Origin: Bisporella sp. PMI_857
Lineage: Eukaryota; Ascomycota; Leotiomycetes; Helotiales; Helotiaceae
DNA: 64,000 nt
NCBI GenBank assembly: GCA_021307315.1
Contig: JAJSPD010000036.1
Span: 186,001-250,000 of the forward strand
Reading direction: 5' to 3'
The notes below the pieces were generated by a model. The model ran no database searches. It was given only the letters and a program-made list of their open reading frames with translations, and was not told the origin of the DNA. Positions 9,467 to 20,825 of this stretch are shown here, one piece after another (the first letter of the stretch is position 1; each line of letters opens with the position of its first letter). The translations under genes and the position numbers were made by a program.

Positions 9467-12374
9467 CTAGAGCGATGACAATTTGCCAATCATTGGCTCC
9501 AGTTCTTTCAACGACCATGATAGTATATCAACCTCTACCTTTAGTTTGGTCTGTTTCTCCAGCCTGCCGCTTCTGTCTGGGTCTTCAACGATTCCTTTGA
9601 ATTTCGACTTGTCATCTATCCATTCATGGGTAAATAGATCTTCGAAATTTCTGAGGAGATTCCGCTGCACCACCTGAACTAGCAGGTTGTCGATGTAAGT
9701 TTCACGACATTTCTTCTATTAGTTAGTAATACTATTACGCTACAGTAGAAGGTCATTTGATATCGAACTTACTACGTACAGCGTCAGCGTGTTCTGAAGG
9801 AACTTCAGTGCGTTGAAGCGGCTGACTGTATCCAACTCGTTGAACTCTACTTTGGCTTGGGTGCCCAGTTTTGCGTGGCTCGTGTTTTGAGTGCTTTGCT
9901 GGGCTGGTTTAGTTTGAACCGGCTGTGTACGTCCAGGTGTTGTTGGGGTCTGCTGTTTAGGTTCAGCCGTCTTGTTCAGCCTCTCGCTTAAATCCGCCAT
10001 CAGCTCTCGACTTCCCATCCAAATTCCAGGGTTCATGCTTAACGCGGCATCTCCTCGGTCGTCCTCTATCAACTCCAGAGAATGCATAGCCCGTGCCTTG
10101 CGCTCTTGCAGTTTGCCAAGTATTTCTATTGCTAGGAACCTTTCAGCAAGGGGCCTCACGCTTGACAACGAAGAGGACAGCCTCTCGTGCAAATTCGACG
10201 CAGCAAGAATAACAACTGTCTACGAAAGCTTTCGCTAGGTCGGTCCAAGGTTTTGAGAACTCTCGGAGCACAAGGGGAATTCGATCAGGACTAAATTCTC
10301 CTGGATGATACCCTGACTGAGTCCGTTGCAAAAACACTAACATTTGAGAAACGTCTGCTGACATGGGATCGGTTGGTAGTTTCTCATCCGGTTTCCACTT
10401 GAACTCGTTTGAGTTGTGCCCCTTCGACCGCATTTCTTCGGAGAATGTCCTCCCTTTGTCGGCAAGCTTAGATCGTAGCCAGCAGGGTCCATCCCCGGTG
10501 ATGATGAAGAATCTTTTCTCTGAGTAACTTCCTGATGCACCCTCCTTTCCTAGGTTTCGGAGAGCGTAAACCATTCTCTTTAATTCATCTTTGTGTCGCT
10601 CAGGGTCCTTCTCTTGGAGCTCGCCAAGATCTTCCTCCCGCTTTTTCAGCGCCACCTTGATGTGGTTGTAAATTGAACCAAGCTTGCGAACTGCCATGTC
10701 GGATAAAAGTGAGCACAGGCGATTCCTAAGATTACCTACTCCCCATTTTTTCGAGTCAAGTTCGTGCCACCCATTCGGCAACCTACGGATATCACCAAGG
10801 TTGATGCTGTTTGGCGGCGATCGATGAGTTGCCTCGAAAAAGGCAGTCTCTTTTTGGTTTCTGGCAGTCAAGTCCACGAAATGGCTCCCCGGATTAATCT
10901 GGCTAGCATCGCGATTGCATAGCACGTGGGAACCCAACTTGAACCATAGAGAAGTCTCTGGATGTGAGACGTGTTCAAGCCAGGACTTCTCTAATTTAGA
11001 AGCAGGCACCGTTAAATCGGAATCGATTAAAACGTGCACAAATAGCGTCTCCACAATTACCCACTATTTCCTTTATTAAGGGATTTAAGCGAAACCTGCA
11101 TATGCGCTTTTCTATTTTCAGAATTTTGCTATGCTGCTGTACTAAGCGAACTACGCTAAGCCTAATTGTATTTGAAATCGGATTTTTGTTTTTGAAATAA
11201 ACCGCGTCATCAAATATATAAAAGTATATATTTAATCGATTTGTTTAATTTAAATCTATCGGATTTCAATAAACTAAATTTTATTTTTAATGGTTGTTGT
11301 TTAATATAAGTATTATGTTGTAAAATTGTACCAAATTGCAACACGAAACTTTCACAAGTTCCGCACTTGCGGAAATAAAAGCGGCATGCCATAATATTTG
11401 GTGTGTTGGCGCTATTCGTGCACGTTTTAATCGATTCCGTTAAATCTGGCTTTGTAATGATACCAAATGTCCTGCGGCAGGTGGGGTCAACTTTTTGTGC
11501 CATCTTTAGTATGTCATGGGTTTCTGGGTCGTTAACGGCATCAACCACTGCTAGGATTAAGGCTGAGTCCCGTTCGATATATCGTTGGGTCACTCCTCTA
11601 AGATCGTAACTCTCGTCGACAGCAATGAGTCCGGGAAGATCGATGAGCGTCAGTCTTGGCGCACTGATACGTGCATCGGAATCTGGGAAGTGGTACTCGA
11701 TACTTAGGACGTGGTGCGAGAACTTCTGCTTCTCCGTTATTGCCATGATTGCTTTGGCTTTCGCGATAATCTGGCCGACGTCTGTGCAGTCTGGTAGCTC
11801 CTTTTCCTTGTACTCAAATTCTTCTCCTTGAGTCCTTGCCTCCTCTGGTGTTGGACGAAAGCGGACTTTACTCTTGATGTACGCCTCTTTGGCATCGGGA
11901 AAGAGTCGGATCCTGTTTGCCGTCACCCTCTGTTTTCAGCGATAGTGCGGTGAATATTACGTACTCAATAACAAACCTAGTGCAAGGCCCTCCGTCTCCT
12001 TTCTCAAACTCTAGACCCGTAATTGCTTCCAACACTGAGGACTTTCCGGCCGATTGCTTTCCGCACATGACTAACTCAGGTGTGTCGATCTCATTATTAA
12101 CATTACACTCTCTGATCTTATCAAGAATTTTCAGAATCTTAGTCTTCGTCTCGTCCGGTGGGAACCTAAAAGTAGGGAACCGCGGTTTCTGCTCCTGACT
12201 ACTCGTAGCCTGGTCATTATCGGTAGTGCCATTGGACGGCTCGACGCCGCCATTTTGGGTTTCTGCCTTGTCCATTCTTGTATCGAGGGCAGGATGAAAA
12301 CTAATATTTGTACTCAAAATTAACGTCGGATCTATACCTATTGTGCTGGAAATTTGGTCAAGTTGATTAGGCAC
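9467..12374 (-). pseudogene. Dynamin-like GTPase gene, disrupted by a transposon and a frameshift
   Basis: G1 GKQSAGKSSVLEAITG and GGPCTRF (switch I region) lie at about 12080-11960, G3 DLPGL at about 11635 and G4 TKPD at about 11450. The middle and effector-domain sequence resumes at 11010 as LTVPASKLEKSWLEHV and runs to 10150. A GED-like C-terminus ends at 9467 after an intron (9712-9773, donor GTAAGT, CTAAC branch, TAATAG). The gap between TKPDL and TVPASK is exactly a 420-bp element plus one 8-bp target duplication; collapsing it restores the frame. A second lesion at about 10150 (GAGGCCCCTTGC) needs one C removed to keep the frame from VKREA into LAERFLAIEILGKL. Dynamin-family proteins remodel membranes or, in Mx-like members, act in defence. 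The join after CTRFVIE needs an intron of only 37 nt and may be another lesion. The start is 12374 or 12275. Confidence 0.85.
11019..11438. mobile_element. 420-bp non-autonomous DNA transposon with 8-bp target duplication
   Basis: Terminal inverted repeats of about 30 bp (GGAATCGATTAAAACGTGCA at 11019, its reverse complement ending at 11438) differ by one base over the first 29. The element is flanked by the direct repeat GTTAAATC (11011-11018 and 11439-11446). An 8-bp duplication suggests the hAT superfamily, although other 8-bp superfamilies are possible. The interior is AT-rich and encodes no transposase. It sits inside the dynamin GTPase domain. Confidence 0.92.
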
Positions 12375-12488
12375 TAATAGGCTCTATTCGCAAGTTGTCG
12401 AATGTATGACAACCCATACATTCGAGTTGCTTAGTAATGCCTTCGAATGGTTGGTGGGACTAGCTTCCATTATCCCTACTGTGCGCTA

Positions 12489-12518
12489 ATTTTTCTAGCC
12501 TGGCCCAACTGGAACCCG
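12489..12518. repeat. Orphan terminal repeat of the hAT-like family of 33293 and 43013
   Basis: TTTTTCTAGCCTGGCCCAAC followed by TGGAACCCG is the same right-hand terminus as that ending at 43945. No partner left end is found nearby, so it is a truncated relic upstream of the dynamin gene. Confidence 0.65.
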
Positions 12519-14214
12519 CCAATGCTCTTCATGGAGAAATTCCTCATGTACAATGGGATATTCAAAGTTCGGCCAATTCAGTCAGCTTTTAGTACGGGAT
12601 TTTCTCTACGCCAGGATGTTAGTTAGTTACGCAATTCAATGTCACTATTAGATCGAGTTGCTGTAGAAATAGGCGGGTGTCATCCCCATGATCCAAAACT
12701 TGCCCGCCCCTTGCCCAACACCGGTTTTCGCGATGCCATCCTCATCCTCAGGCAGCGATCTGCTTTCGACGCTGATCTTTACAGAGCAGGGGTAACAGGC
12801 CAAAAGATCAGCTATGCCGTAACGGTGCCAGTGTTGGGTAAATGTGGGTCTAAATTAAATTACAGAGTCCAAAGTGTGAAACTCGTTTCGCTATTTACTG
12901 TATGTTGCGATGGTACGTGACATAGACACTGTGGATAGGTACGTTAGTAGGCTTTCACGAGAAGGCCAAAAGCCTTTTTTTGTCTGGATATGTTTCGCTT
13001 GGAGGTCATTTCGTAGGGAGGTTTGGTCCCCACGAAATGAATAGGTGGGTTCCCTGCATGTACCTAACATAAGAATAGAAAAGCCTTGGCACCAAAAAAG
13101 TGGTCTTCGATGTGGTGATGTGAGTCTGCGATGCGGTGATCCTTGGCGTTGCGATCCGCTCCATCCCCAGAATGCAACAATGATCCACCCCAGCACAGTG
13201 AGCGAGTTAGTATTATCGTGATACATCGACCCCTAAAAATCAATACTATATACCACGCAATATGAGATTTGAAATTTGTATACGTACTACAGCGAGATTT
13301 GCAATCTCATATTATATCATACTATACCGCGATATACTACAACACTAACTCTAAATAACGCTATTCCGAAATTAGCAATACAACAAGGGTCTTAGCTTTT
13401 TAATTTGGTTATTCGTACTAAAAAGGGTAAAGCTCATTTCAGACTTTTGTAAAAAAGCCCCAAAGTGGCCATAGCACAGTATTTAGTATTATTGCCAATA
13501 TAATATAAGATTCAATTTCCATACTAATACTAGCTCTTTACGAGAATCTCATACTAATACTAGCGTAGTATCAAAAAGTCGATCTTATATGTCTCGAGAC
13601 TCGATATTACTAAATACTACGATACTAACTCGTTCACTGCCCCAGCAGGGATGCATATTTGATGCCGGCCGGCGCATCTGATATGCGCTTCAGTACATAC
13701 GCACATACGCACGTACATGCATATATGGATATCGATATAGACAACCTAGCGTCCCTCCCTGCGTAACGAGAAACCCACCGTGCCGAGAAAATTAATAGGT
13801 GCTTTGACTTTAAGCATCTTAAACTCTATACACACCTCGATATCATTTATATTATTGTATAAGTGGTGGTTTGTAGCTACTTTTAAACACTTTAAACCCC
13901 TCCTACTAAAAAAAAATATATATTTGTATCGTCGCTCTCGCGCCCGATTTATAAGGAGTCTCCGTTTATAGTATAATAAACTTCCTTCACCACGGCTCCA
14001 CTTTCAATCTTTTATTACTTCTGATACTTATAAAAGGGGTTTACCGGAGCTTTAGGGCTTTGCTACTATGGCTAATAGACGGCATCCGCCTTACCAAATC
14101 TTTGGTTTTCCACAACGTGCAAACATAAATATTTGAAGATATATTTAAAACATTTGAGCTTATTTTGGTATCAATATGTGAAGAGCAGAACTACTACACA
14201 TGAAGGACTTTACT
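12519..14214. other. AT-rich intergenic stretch, no gene supported
   Basis: The sequence is increasingly AT-rich from about 13230, with short reiterated units such as ATACTAATACTAGC, ATATTACTAAATACT and CGATATACTAC. The TA/AT-dense composition fits RIP-degraded repeat DNA. A palindromic GATGCCGGCCGGCGCATC lies near 13660, and a GTACATACGCACATACGCAC run near 13690-13715. The open frames have no recognizable content. Confidence 0.45.
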
Positions 14215-17200
14215 TTATGGCAAGTTTTCGGAACAGCTTGTGTAGTGGTCCTCTTTCTGGTCGTCCACGGGCTCTTCTACCCCTACCAGGGCGCTGTTCT
14301 CCACAACGGCATCCAAAGCGCAAAGTTTGTGGCGCAAACTCTGAGATTTAGGATGTTCAGGTCCGAACACTTTTTCATACCCAAGCGACGCTTTTAAATA
14401 CATAGTCCTGGCTTTTGCTACATTAGCTTGAAGTTCAAAAAGAAAGCCGAAAGCCCAGAATGTGTTAAGCCCTGGAACGTAAGTGATAATACTATCTATA
14501 CCAAAAGCTTCCTCGTAGCCTTGCAGCGCCCGCTGGTACATCTGCTCGGCCTCGGCTAGCTTTCCTTGATCAGCGTAAAGTCTCCCTAGGTTGTAGACTG
14601 TAGAAAGCGTCGACGTGTGCCCAAGACCCCACGCTTTCTCTTTGCCTCGCAGCGCCCGCTGGTACATCTGCTCTGCCTCGACCAGCTTGTCTTGGCTTTT
14701 GTAAAGGATTCCTAGATTGTTGACAGTGTTAAGCGTCGATGTGTGCTCAAGACCCCATGCTTTTTCGTAACCTTGTAGCGCCCGCTGGTACATTTGCTCG
14801 GCCTCGACTAGCTTGCCTTGGCTTTTGTAGAGGATTCCTAGATTGTTGACCGTGTCAAGCGTCGACGTGTGCTCAGGACCCCATGCTTTTTCGTAACCTT
14901 GTAGCGCCCGCTGGTACATTTGTTCGGCCTCGGCTAGCTTGCCTTGATCAGCGTAGAGAAGACCTAGGTTGTTGACCGTGTTAAGCGTCAACGTGTGCTC
15001 AGGACCCCGTGTTTTTTCGTAACCTTGTAGTGCCAGCTGGTACATTTGCTCGGCCTCGACCAGCTTGCCTTGATCAGCGTAGAGGAGCCCCAGTTTGTGA
15101 CGTTCCCATGCCATTTCATCACCTGTTGTTACCAAACTATTCAAAAATATATACAGACATCTCATTGCATGCTGGAGAAGCCGTCTTTGTGTCAGCCAGG
15201 GCCGAACAGCCTGCTGTTCCGGGACATGTGATGCAACAAACTTCACAGCTAGCCTAGCTAGTCCGTAATCCCAATCTTGGTTAAGAACGTGAACTGCCCA
15301 TGAATGAATGCATCCATGCATGCTGTACCCTTGTGACTCGACTAATTCTTGCGAAGACGTATTTACTTCAACTAGCCCGTAGTTACTTAGTACTCGCACC
15401 GTTTTATGGAAGCTCAATTTATCTTTAACCAGCTTTTGTACCCAGTCTGGGTCGTTAGAAGTATAGTGCTGAAGAAGCTCTAGCCAGAGATCCTGGTTGT
15501 CGAAGTACGCCCAGAAGCAAAGAAGCTTAGCCGAGAGTTCATTCTGTTGTTTGACATGCTGAAATGAAATTTGCCATGTAGAGTAAAGCGTTCGGTCTTC
15601 GTACGAGCTCAATTCAGGACTCGACTCCTGGAGTTGCAGCCATGACTCTTTGTACAGGCAAAAATAATCTAAAGGACTTATCGCCACTTGGTCAAGATAT
15701 GCTCCAGCAGTAGCTAGTGCAAGAGGAAGTCCGTCCAATTCTTTAGCAAGCTTGATAGCATCGGGGTCTAGCATTAAATTTAGTCCCGCAGTGCAAAAGC
15801 CTAGAACATTCTTACTGCTTCTCAGTTCTTCCCGTCTCGACGCGTTTGCCAGAACCTCAAGACTATCACGCACATTTCCGAACTTACGAATCTGGATAGA
15901 ATGGCCGAATTTGACTTGTGACGACCGCGTTGTAATGATAATTGACCCTTGATATGATTCGGGAAGGAATTTTCGAATATTCACAGCAGCAGGATCCGTG
16001 TTTCCAGGCAATTTAGGATTGTCGTAATTGTCGTAAATCGCTAGCCATCGCGTATTGTTAGGTAAACTTAGCCATGCTTTGACAGCATCCACTATTTCGT
16101 TAAGGTTATCTTTTGTATCTACGTTTCTTAGCCGACTGACCAAGGCCGAGGGGTGTTCTTGTAATATCTGCCTAGCTACTTTAGCAAAGCTTTGCTTCAG
16201 AGACTCCTCATCCTTGATGTTCAGCCAGAATATTGCCGAGTAGCTATCTTTGTACCGTTTTGCATATGCAACACTAAGTTGTGTTTTGCCAATTCCGCCT
16301 AGACCGTGAAGAACTACTGTTCGGCGGGAGCCGTCGCTGCTAAGTGTTCTGTGTATCTCAAGAAGCTCCTTCTCTCTTGCCACGAAGTGTTCGGCATCAA
16401 AAACATTAGAAAGACTAAAAACGACTGAGAAGTCCTCGCGTTTAACTCCTACTCTAGTCAACAGTTTCCCAATATGTATATTCACTTTGGCACTTGATGA
16501 CTGCTGGTAATAGAAAAGTAGAACTTACCTTTTGACGCTTTGTCAATTTCTTCTTGGAGCCTTTTCATTGCTTTTCCCCCCCCTTCACCATAAATAACCG
16601 GTATGCTAACATCAAAAATGCCAAGTAGTGAGTACGCCTGATCTTCTTCGCGAGTAGTTTTACGTTGTTTTGCCCATGACATTCGCTCGGCGACACTGAA
16701 GCTAGACAAAAGGCTTCCTCGAAGAGCTTTAGCAGGAATTCCTGTTATTTCACAGATATGTCGTTCTAGAGTTGACTTGTCGCCTAACAGCTTTCCTTTT
16801 TTCGAAAAGAATTCAACTGATGTCGGAGCAATAAGCTCTTGAAGGGTCCAGCCTCGAGCGAACCATTTGCTGTTCCGAAATGCCGATTCCCAAAGCAGGT
16901 CGTCAGTATTAATAGCAGATTTCGGCACATCTGATAAATAAACGTAACATTTAGTCGACTTACGGTACCAGCGAAACATGGAATTAATCGCTTCAGAAAG
17001 CTCAGCGCTGCTCGACTTGTCGATGCAGCATGTGTCCACCCAAAAGTATTGCAAGCCATCACGCTTAGCCTGTTCACCACAGAGCCGCATTTTATCATAG
17101 CCAGCTTTCCTTTTGCCGGTTCCAATTTGCAGATCTTCAAACGTCACCTCTTCCGCCTCCCATGTGTGCGAAAGTACAGCATATTTCCGGGGAATCTTAT

Positions 17201-17258
17201 CTCCAAAAAACGCGGTCAGGCTGAACTCGCCATCGTTGTATTGCAGCAGGCGTATCAT
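14215..17258 (-). CDS. HET / NB-ARC / TPR NLR-like receptor
   Basis: Exon 1 (17258-16529) encodes a HET domain: AVLSHTWEAEEVTFEDL near residue 27, WVDTCCIDKSSSAELSEAI near 73, RGWTLQELIAP, and EEDQAYSLLGIFDV. A 44-nt intron (16528-16485, GTAAGT...CCAAAG) joins ASK to VNIHIGK in frame. Exon 2 (16484-14215) carries the NB-ARC domain: P-loop GLGGIGKTQLS near residue 304, Walker B WLAIYDNYDN, IIITTRSSQ, and GLPLALATAGAYLDQ. At about residues 710-930 follow six 42-residue TPR units, five of them nearly identical (YADQGKLAEAEQMYQRALQG). Total 999 aa, apparently intact. HET-NLRs trigger heterokaryon incompatibility or cell death when the repeat region senses a ligand. Upstream and downstream are repeat-rich. 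The domain calls are strong; the ligand is unknown. Confidence 0.93.
14480..15120 (-). repeat. 126-bp tandem coding repeats of the NLR TPR domain
   Basis: About five consecutive 126-bp units (42 codons each) with the core AGCGCCCGCTGGTACAT(C/T)TG on the plus strand recur at near-identity. Such high internal identity is known for the repeat domains of fungal NLRs (HET-D/E/R type) and reflects ongoing unequal exchange. Confidence 0.85.
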
Positions 17259-18886
17259 TTTACCAGCATCGAGACGGTTAAAATGACGAGTTCTAAGTGA
17301 GCATTAAGTAGTTGAGTCAGCATACGTGCGTGTGTCGTCTGCTGAGTAGAGAGAGAGGCGCTCATGTCGAGGCGCTCATGTCGACTCAGCACAGCCTCGG
17401 GGATATCTATGCCATCACGTGGTCGAGCAATATTGCTTGGCAAGTTGATCAGCAGCAAACATGGGCTCAAACATCCGGACACCCGGGTTAAAAAAAAGCA
17501 CAGCTTGTCGTGAATGAACAGGGTCAAAAAATTTGACTTTTCCCTCTCTTCATCAGCGATTGGCACAATACGGCATAGTATACCCTATAGCCCGACCCCG
17601 TTGCTTTTGTTCCAATATTGGATGGAAAGTTCTGTAACGCGGAACTTCAATAGTTTCGTTATCTTCTCGAACGAGAATTACCTTGTTCAAATAGCCATAT
17701 GCCAGCAGCCGATGCGCCAAAAACCTTATCTAAAGTTTGATCGGTGACTGCACAAATCTTGGCGCGTCTTTAGTTATTCACTTTGGCGAACCTGGATGTC
17801 ACGGCCCTCCTCGCTTAGAGCCCCTTTAGGGCTCTGCCCCTGACACCACAGGGCCTCGCTTACACTAGCCCCTGGCCAGTCTCCTATATATAAAGCACTG
17901 CTCTTCTTCCCTTCTTCTATCTGTAGCTTGTTATCTTCGTTATTGCAATTGATAGTCGTTCACGCCTTTGAGTCCCTCTCCCTGGGACCTACGGATCGAG
18001 ATCCCTGTTCGCCTTGAGTTGTTACACTGGAGTTCCTGCATAGTTGGCCCAAAACCCGTCTTTGCGGGGCTAACCGTGGCAATTGAATAGGATCGGCGGT
18101 CGGGGCGCATGAGAAGGAAGCATGAGAAACTAGCTTCTAGGCAACAAGAGCAGCGGCTCGACCCGAGCCAGTCAGACGTTGCAATTCGTGCTAAAAGAAA
18201 ACCTGATGTTAGGCTCAGAACCAAATGGCGCCGAAGCATCGTAGGGTTTGGTCAGCCGCCGCCACACCGATTGCACAATTCACAAATAAACAGTTTTTTC
18301 GCGACAGCGCCAAGTCACGCTTGGCATGCGGCTTATCCAAGATACGGTTGCATCGCCCATGTTTTCAGGGGTTCTTTAGTCTAGGTTTAGCTAGACCTAT
18401 ATTTATTAAATTCGCTCCTCTCGATGCACTGCATTCAGTCGCTAGCTTCACATTTCGCTTATTGATGTGATCCGTCAGTTGCAGTTCAGCTGGAACGGCA
18501 ATAACGTGAAGCCAGACCTGCACGTCTGAGCTAGCGTTGATGCGTGAAACACACAAAATAGTCGACTGCGGCCGTTATCCCAGTCTTTGCACAAAGCCTC
18601 TGCATCGTGCAAAAACCAGTCTGTCATCTGGTTGTTTGTATATTTGCGGCTTCCATGGAGCGACGCTGCATCGCTGGCGGCGATAACCGCAAAGCTGGAC
18701 CGAACGTTTCATAGTGGATGAGTTTGTGATGAAAAAGCAAACAACGCCAAGGCAGTCAATCCAATATGGGAATAGTCCTCCTGTTTTGCGAACTGACCCT
18801 CGATTTTGTCTCAGTATGAGTTCACTAACATCTTGTGATAGCAAGTCGATTTGGCATTACATCACCTTTCGATCGCGAAGTTCGAA
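17259..18886. other. Intergenic between the NLR and the membrane-protein gene
   Basis: It contains the NLR promoter side and a solo LTR (17797-18026). From 18100 to 18850 there is GC-moderate sequence with short overlapping open frames on both strands and no recognizable protein; TTTGGCTGG...GGCTGGCAAAGAATTCATGG repeats near 18900 lead into the next gene. Confidence 0.4.
17797..18026 (+). repeat. Solo LTR with perfect 5-bp target duplication
   Basis: Starts TGTCACGGCCCTCC, ends GAGTTGTTACA, 230 bp, flanked by CTGGA on both sides (17792-17796 and 18027-18031). A TATATATAAAGCACTGC promoter-like block lies inside. The 5-bp duplication and TG...CA ends define an LTR retrotransposon LTR; the Copia integrase remnant beside the LTR at 37194 suggests, but does not prove, the superfamily. 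Confidence 0.93.
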
Positions 18887-20551
18887 ATGAGAGGAACCCT
18901 GCTTTGGCTGGTGAAGGAATCATGGTGGCGGATAAGGAGCACCGCGCTTTGGCTGGCAAAGAATTCATGGTTGTTGACGGAGATGGACCGAGCAGAGGAC
19001 GCCGCGTTTGCGGAGGGGATCAACGCCAGTTGTGATGAAGAAGCTGCTCGTCAAGTTCTTAGAGACATTTTGGGTAGAGGCGCGACTCTTCCCGATGAGC
19101 TCAATGAAGACACTGTCTTGCGACGTCTGATCAAGCATTTTCGCGACACTGAAATCGCGACCGGAGAGAGCCGCGATGAGAGTGTAGATGAGAGCCGAGA
19201 TGAATGGATCAATCTTATAGATCTTATGGACCATCTCAGAAAGCGGGAGACCAACGACGAGAAAAAAGGGAATTTTCGAAATGCCATGAACCTCCTTCAC
19301 GCTTACAATCGTGAAAAAGAGGCGTATCTTCTTGACGAGCTAGTCACCAACAATCTAACGAGCACCGCCGCCCAATACATCAAAGGTTCAATCGTCCGTC
19401 GTCAGCGGCAACTGGAGAGATTCCGCACAGGTGTTGCGCCGTTTCCGCGATGGCAAAAAGGAACTACAATGCCTTGGAAGGAAAGGGCAATCTTCTACGT
19501 GCTCCTGTTTGGCATTCTTCTCATTAACTTGGGTACTGAAGTAATTTTTTACCGCTTGAAAGAATTTGTAGGAGTTGCGCGAAATGGGCCACAGCGTCCC
19601 AGATCACTCTATCAAATAGGGATCTTCCTCTTCCGCTTTGATTTCACTGATGCATCATCCCTAGGGGAGATCGGCAGGCAGCGCAGTTTGGGTGCTTTTC
19701 TTTCGTTCGTGGGGTTCTTTGTCGCTGCCGTACATCTCGAACTTTATATGGCGAGGGTTTATGTGATTTGCGTCGGAGCCGCCTCGACGCTCTTTCAGCT
19801 CATTGTCCAGCTTGGCGATCTTGCCTGGAACTTGTACAAACTGTTCATTATCGGCAAAGAGACGCGGCGTGAACTTTCGTGGACCATATATCTCAATCTG
19901 TGGCTAAGCAACGACCTACCTGAGGGTACACAGAGCGATCAGATCAATTATGAAATACTGACGAGGTTGAATAAACGCTTCGGCGCCTGGTCCAGGACAT
20001 ATAAAAAGAGCAAACCAATGTCGATACTAATGATCCCCCTTGCCGCATGGCGGGCAATACCGCGCAACGTTTATGCCATGCGCGCCGGGATAAAGGTGAC
20101 GATAGTTTACGACATGCGTTTCTGGCAGAAGGCAGCGTTCCCACTCGCGACGTTACCAATTTGGTTCGCCTCTTCTTACGCCACATGGGGAATGTGGTAT
20201 ATTTTCACGATGATCAATGCATTCCACCTCGTCGTCTATCTGAAGGGACAAAATATGGCGTTTTTAGTCGAGCACGAAGTCCAAGCTGCCTATAGCACAT
20301 TTTGCAACATGGTCATGAGCAGCACACCTGCTTTAGTGTCCGTTCTCATTCCGAGAGCCTTCGACAAGCACTACTTGGAAAGTCCGGATCCATTGTTTGG
20401 ATTCGTGTTCCTGCTCATTTTTTTCGTGACATTTTGGACCGACGTGCTAGCCGATGGAATAAAGAAGTTGCCGGAAAAAATCCACACTTGGCACCTGTCT
20501 AAAAGGCGTCAACGTTCCACAACAGGTACAGATTCGAGGGAAACGGCGTGA
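18887..20551 (+). CDS. Multi-pass membrane protein of unknown function
   Basis: The first in-frame ATG at 18887 (MRGTLLWLVKESWW) gives 554 aa without introns; a second possible start is MDRAEDAAF. The N-terminal third is hydrophilic, with VLRDILGRGATLPDELNEDTV and an acidic DESVDESRDEW stretch. At least five membrane segments follow: AIFYVLLFGILLINLG, LGAFLSFVGFFVAAV, VYVICVGAASTLFQLIVQL, FPLATLPIWFASSYATWGMW and GFVFLLIFFVTFWTDVLA. A basic tail (KRRQRS) ends the protein. Degraded homologous sequence occurs at 22263-23921 (LEGTTLPDDL against LGRGATLPDEL; KLNDRVFDARSLGKLGR against RFDFTDASSLGEIGR), so it belongs to a family, but I do not recognize that family. An enzyme gene lies between the two copies. 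Confidence 0.7.
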   Translation: MRGTLLWLVKESWWRIRSTALWLAKNSWLLTEMDRAEDAAFAEGINASCDEEAARQVLRDILGRGATLPDELNEDTVLRRLIKHFRDTEIATGESRDESVDESRDEWINLIDLMDHLRKRETNDEKKGNFRNAMNLLHAYNREKEAYLLDELVTNNLTSTAAQYIKGSIVRRQRQLERFRTGVAPFPRWQKGTTMPWKERAIFYVLLFGILLINLGTEVIFYRLKEFVGVARNGPQRPRSLYQIGIFLFRFDFTDASSLGEIGRQRSLGAFLSFVGFFVAAVHLELYMARVYVICVGAASTLFQLIVQLGDLAWNLYKLFIIGKETRRELSWTIYLNLWLSNDLPEGTQSDQINYEILTRLNKRFGAWSRTYKKSKPMSILMIPLAAWRAIPRNVYAMRAGIKVTIVYDMRFWQKAAFPLATLPIWFASSYATWGMWYIFTMINAFHLVVYLKGQNMAFLVEHEVQAAYSTFCNMVMSSTPALVSVLIPRAFDKHYLESPDPLFGFVFLLIFFVTFWTDVLADGIKKLPEKIHTWHLSKRRQRSTTGTDSRETA

Positions 20552-20825
20552 GCTCAACGTTTGAAGAATTGTCTGTTAGGGAATGCATGCTTGAAGTAAC
20601 ATCGGGCGGTGTATTTAGTTTCATAGTTGAAAAAAAATCAGCATTCCTCACTCAATGAACTGTAGTCCGTTCCCATATCCGCGCATCCATTTGAGTTAAT
20701 GCACTTTCCCGGGCGGCTTCACCTCTTCAGATTTGTAAAATGACGATGACGTCTTATGATTTCTGTTGCGGATGATGATGAAGTGAGAAATTTCATATCA
20801 AGCACTGTTTGACTATAAAACTGAA

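Noticed and set aside
13230..13625. Reiterated ATACTAATACTAGC units considered as a CRISPR-like or satellite array
   Set aside because: Units are irregular in length and spacing, the sequence is AT-rich and degenerate, and CRISPR is not expected in a fungal nucleus.
16482..16485. NB-ARC/TPR part as a separate gene from the HET part
   Set aside because: A clean 44-nt intron joins them in phase, and HET/NB-ARC/TPR is a known single-protein architecture.
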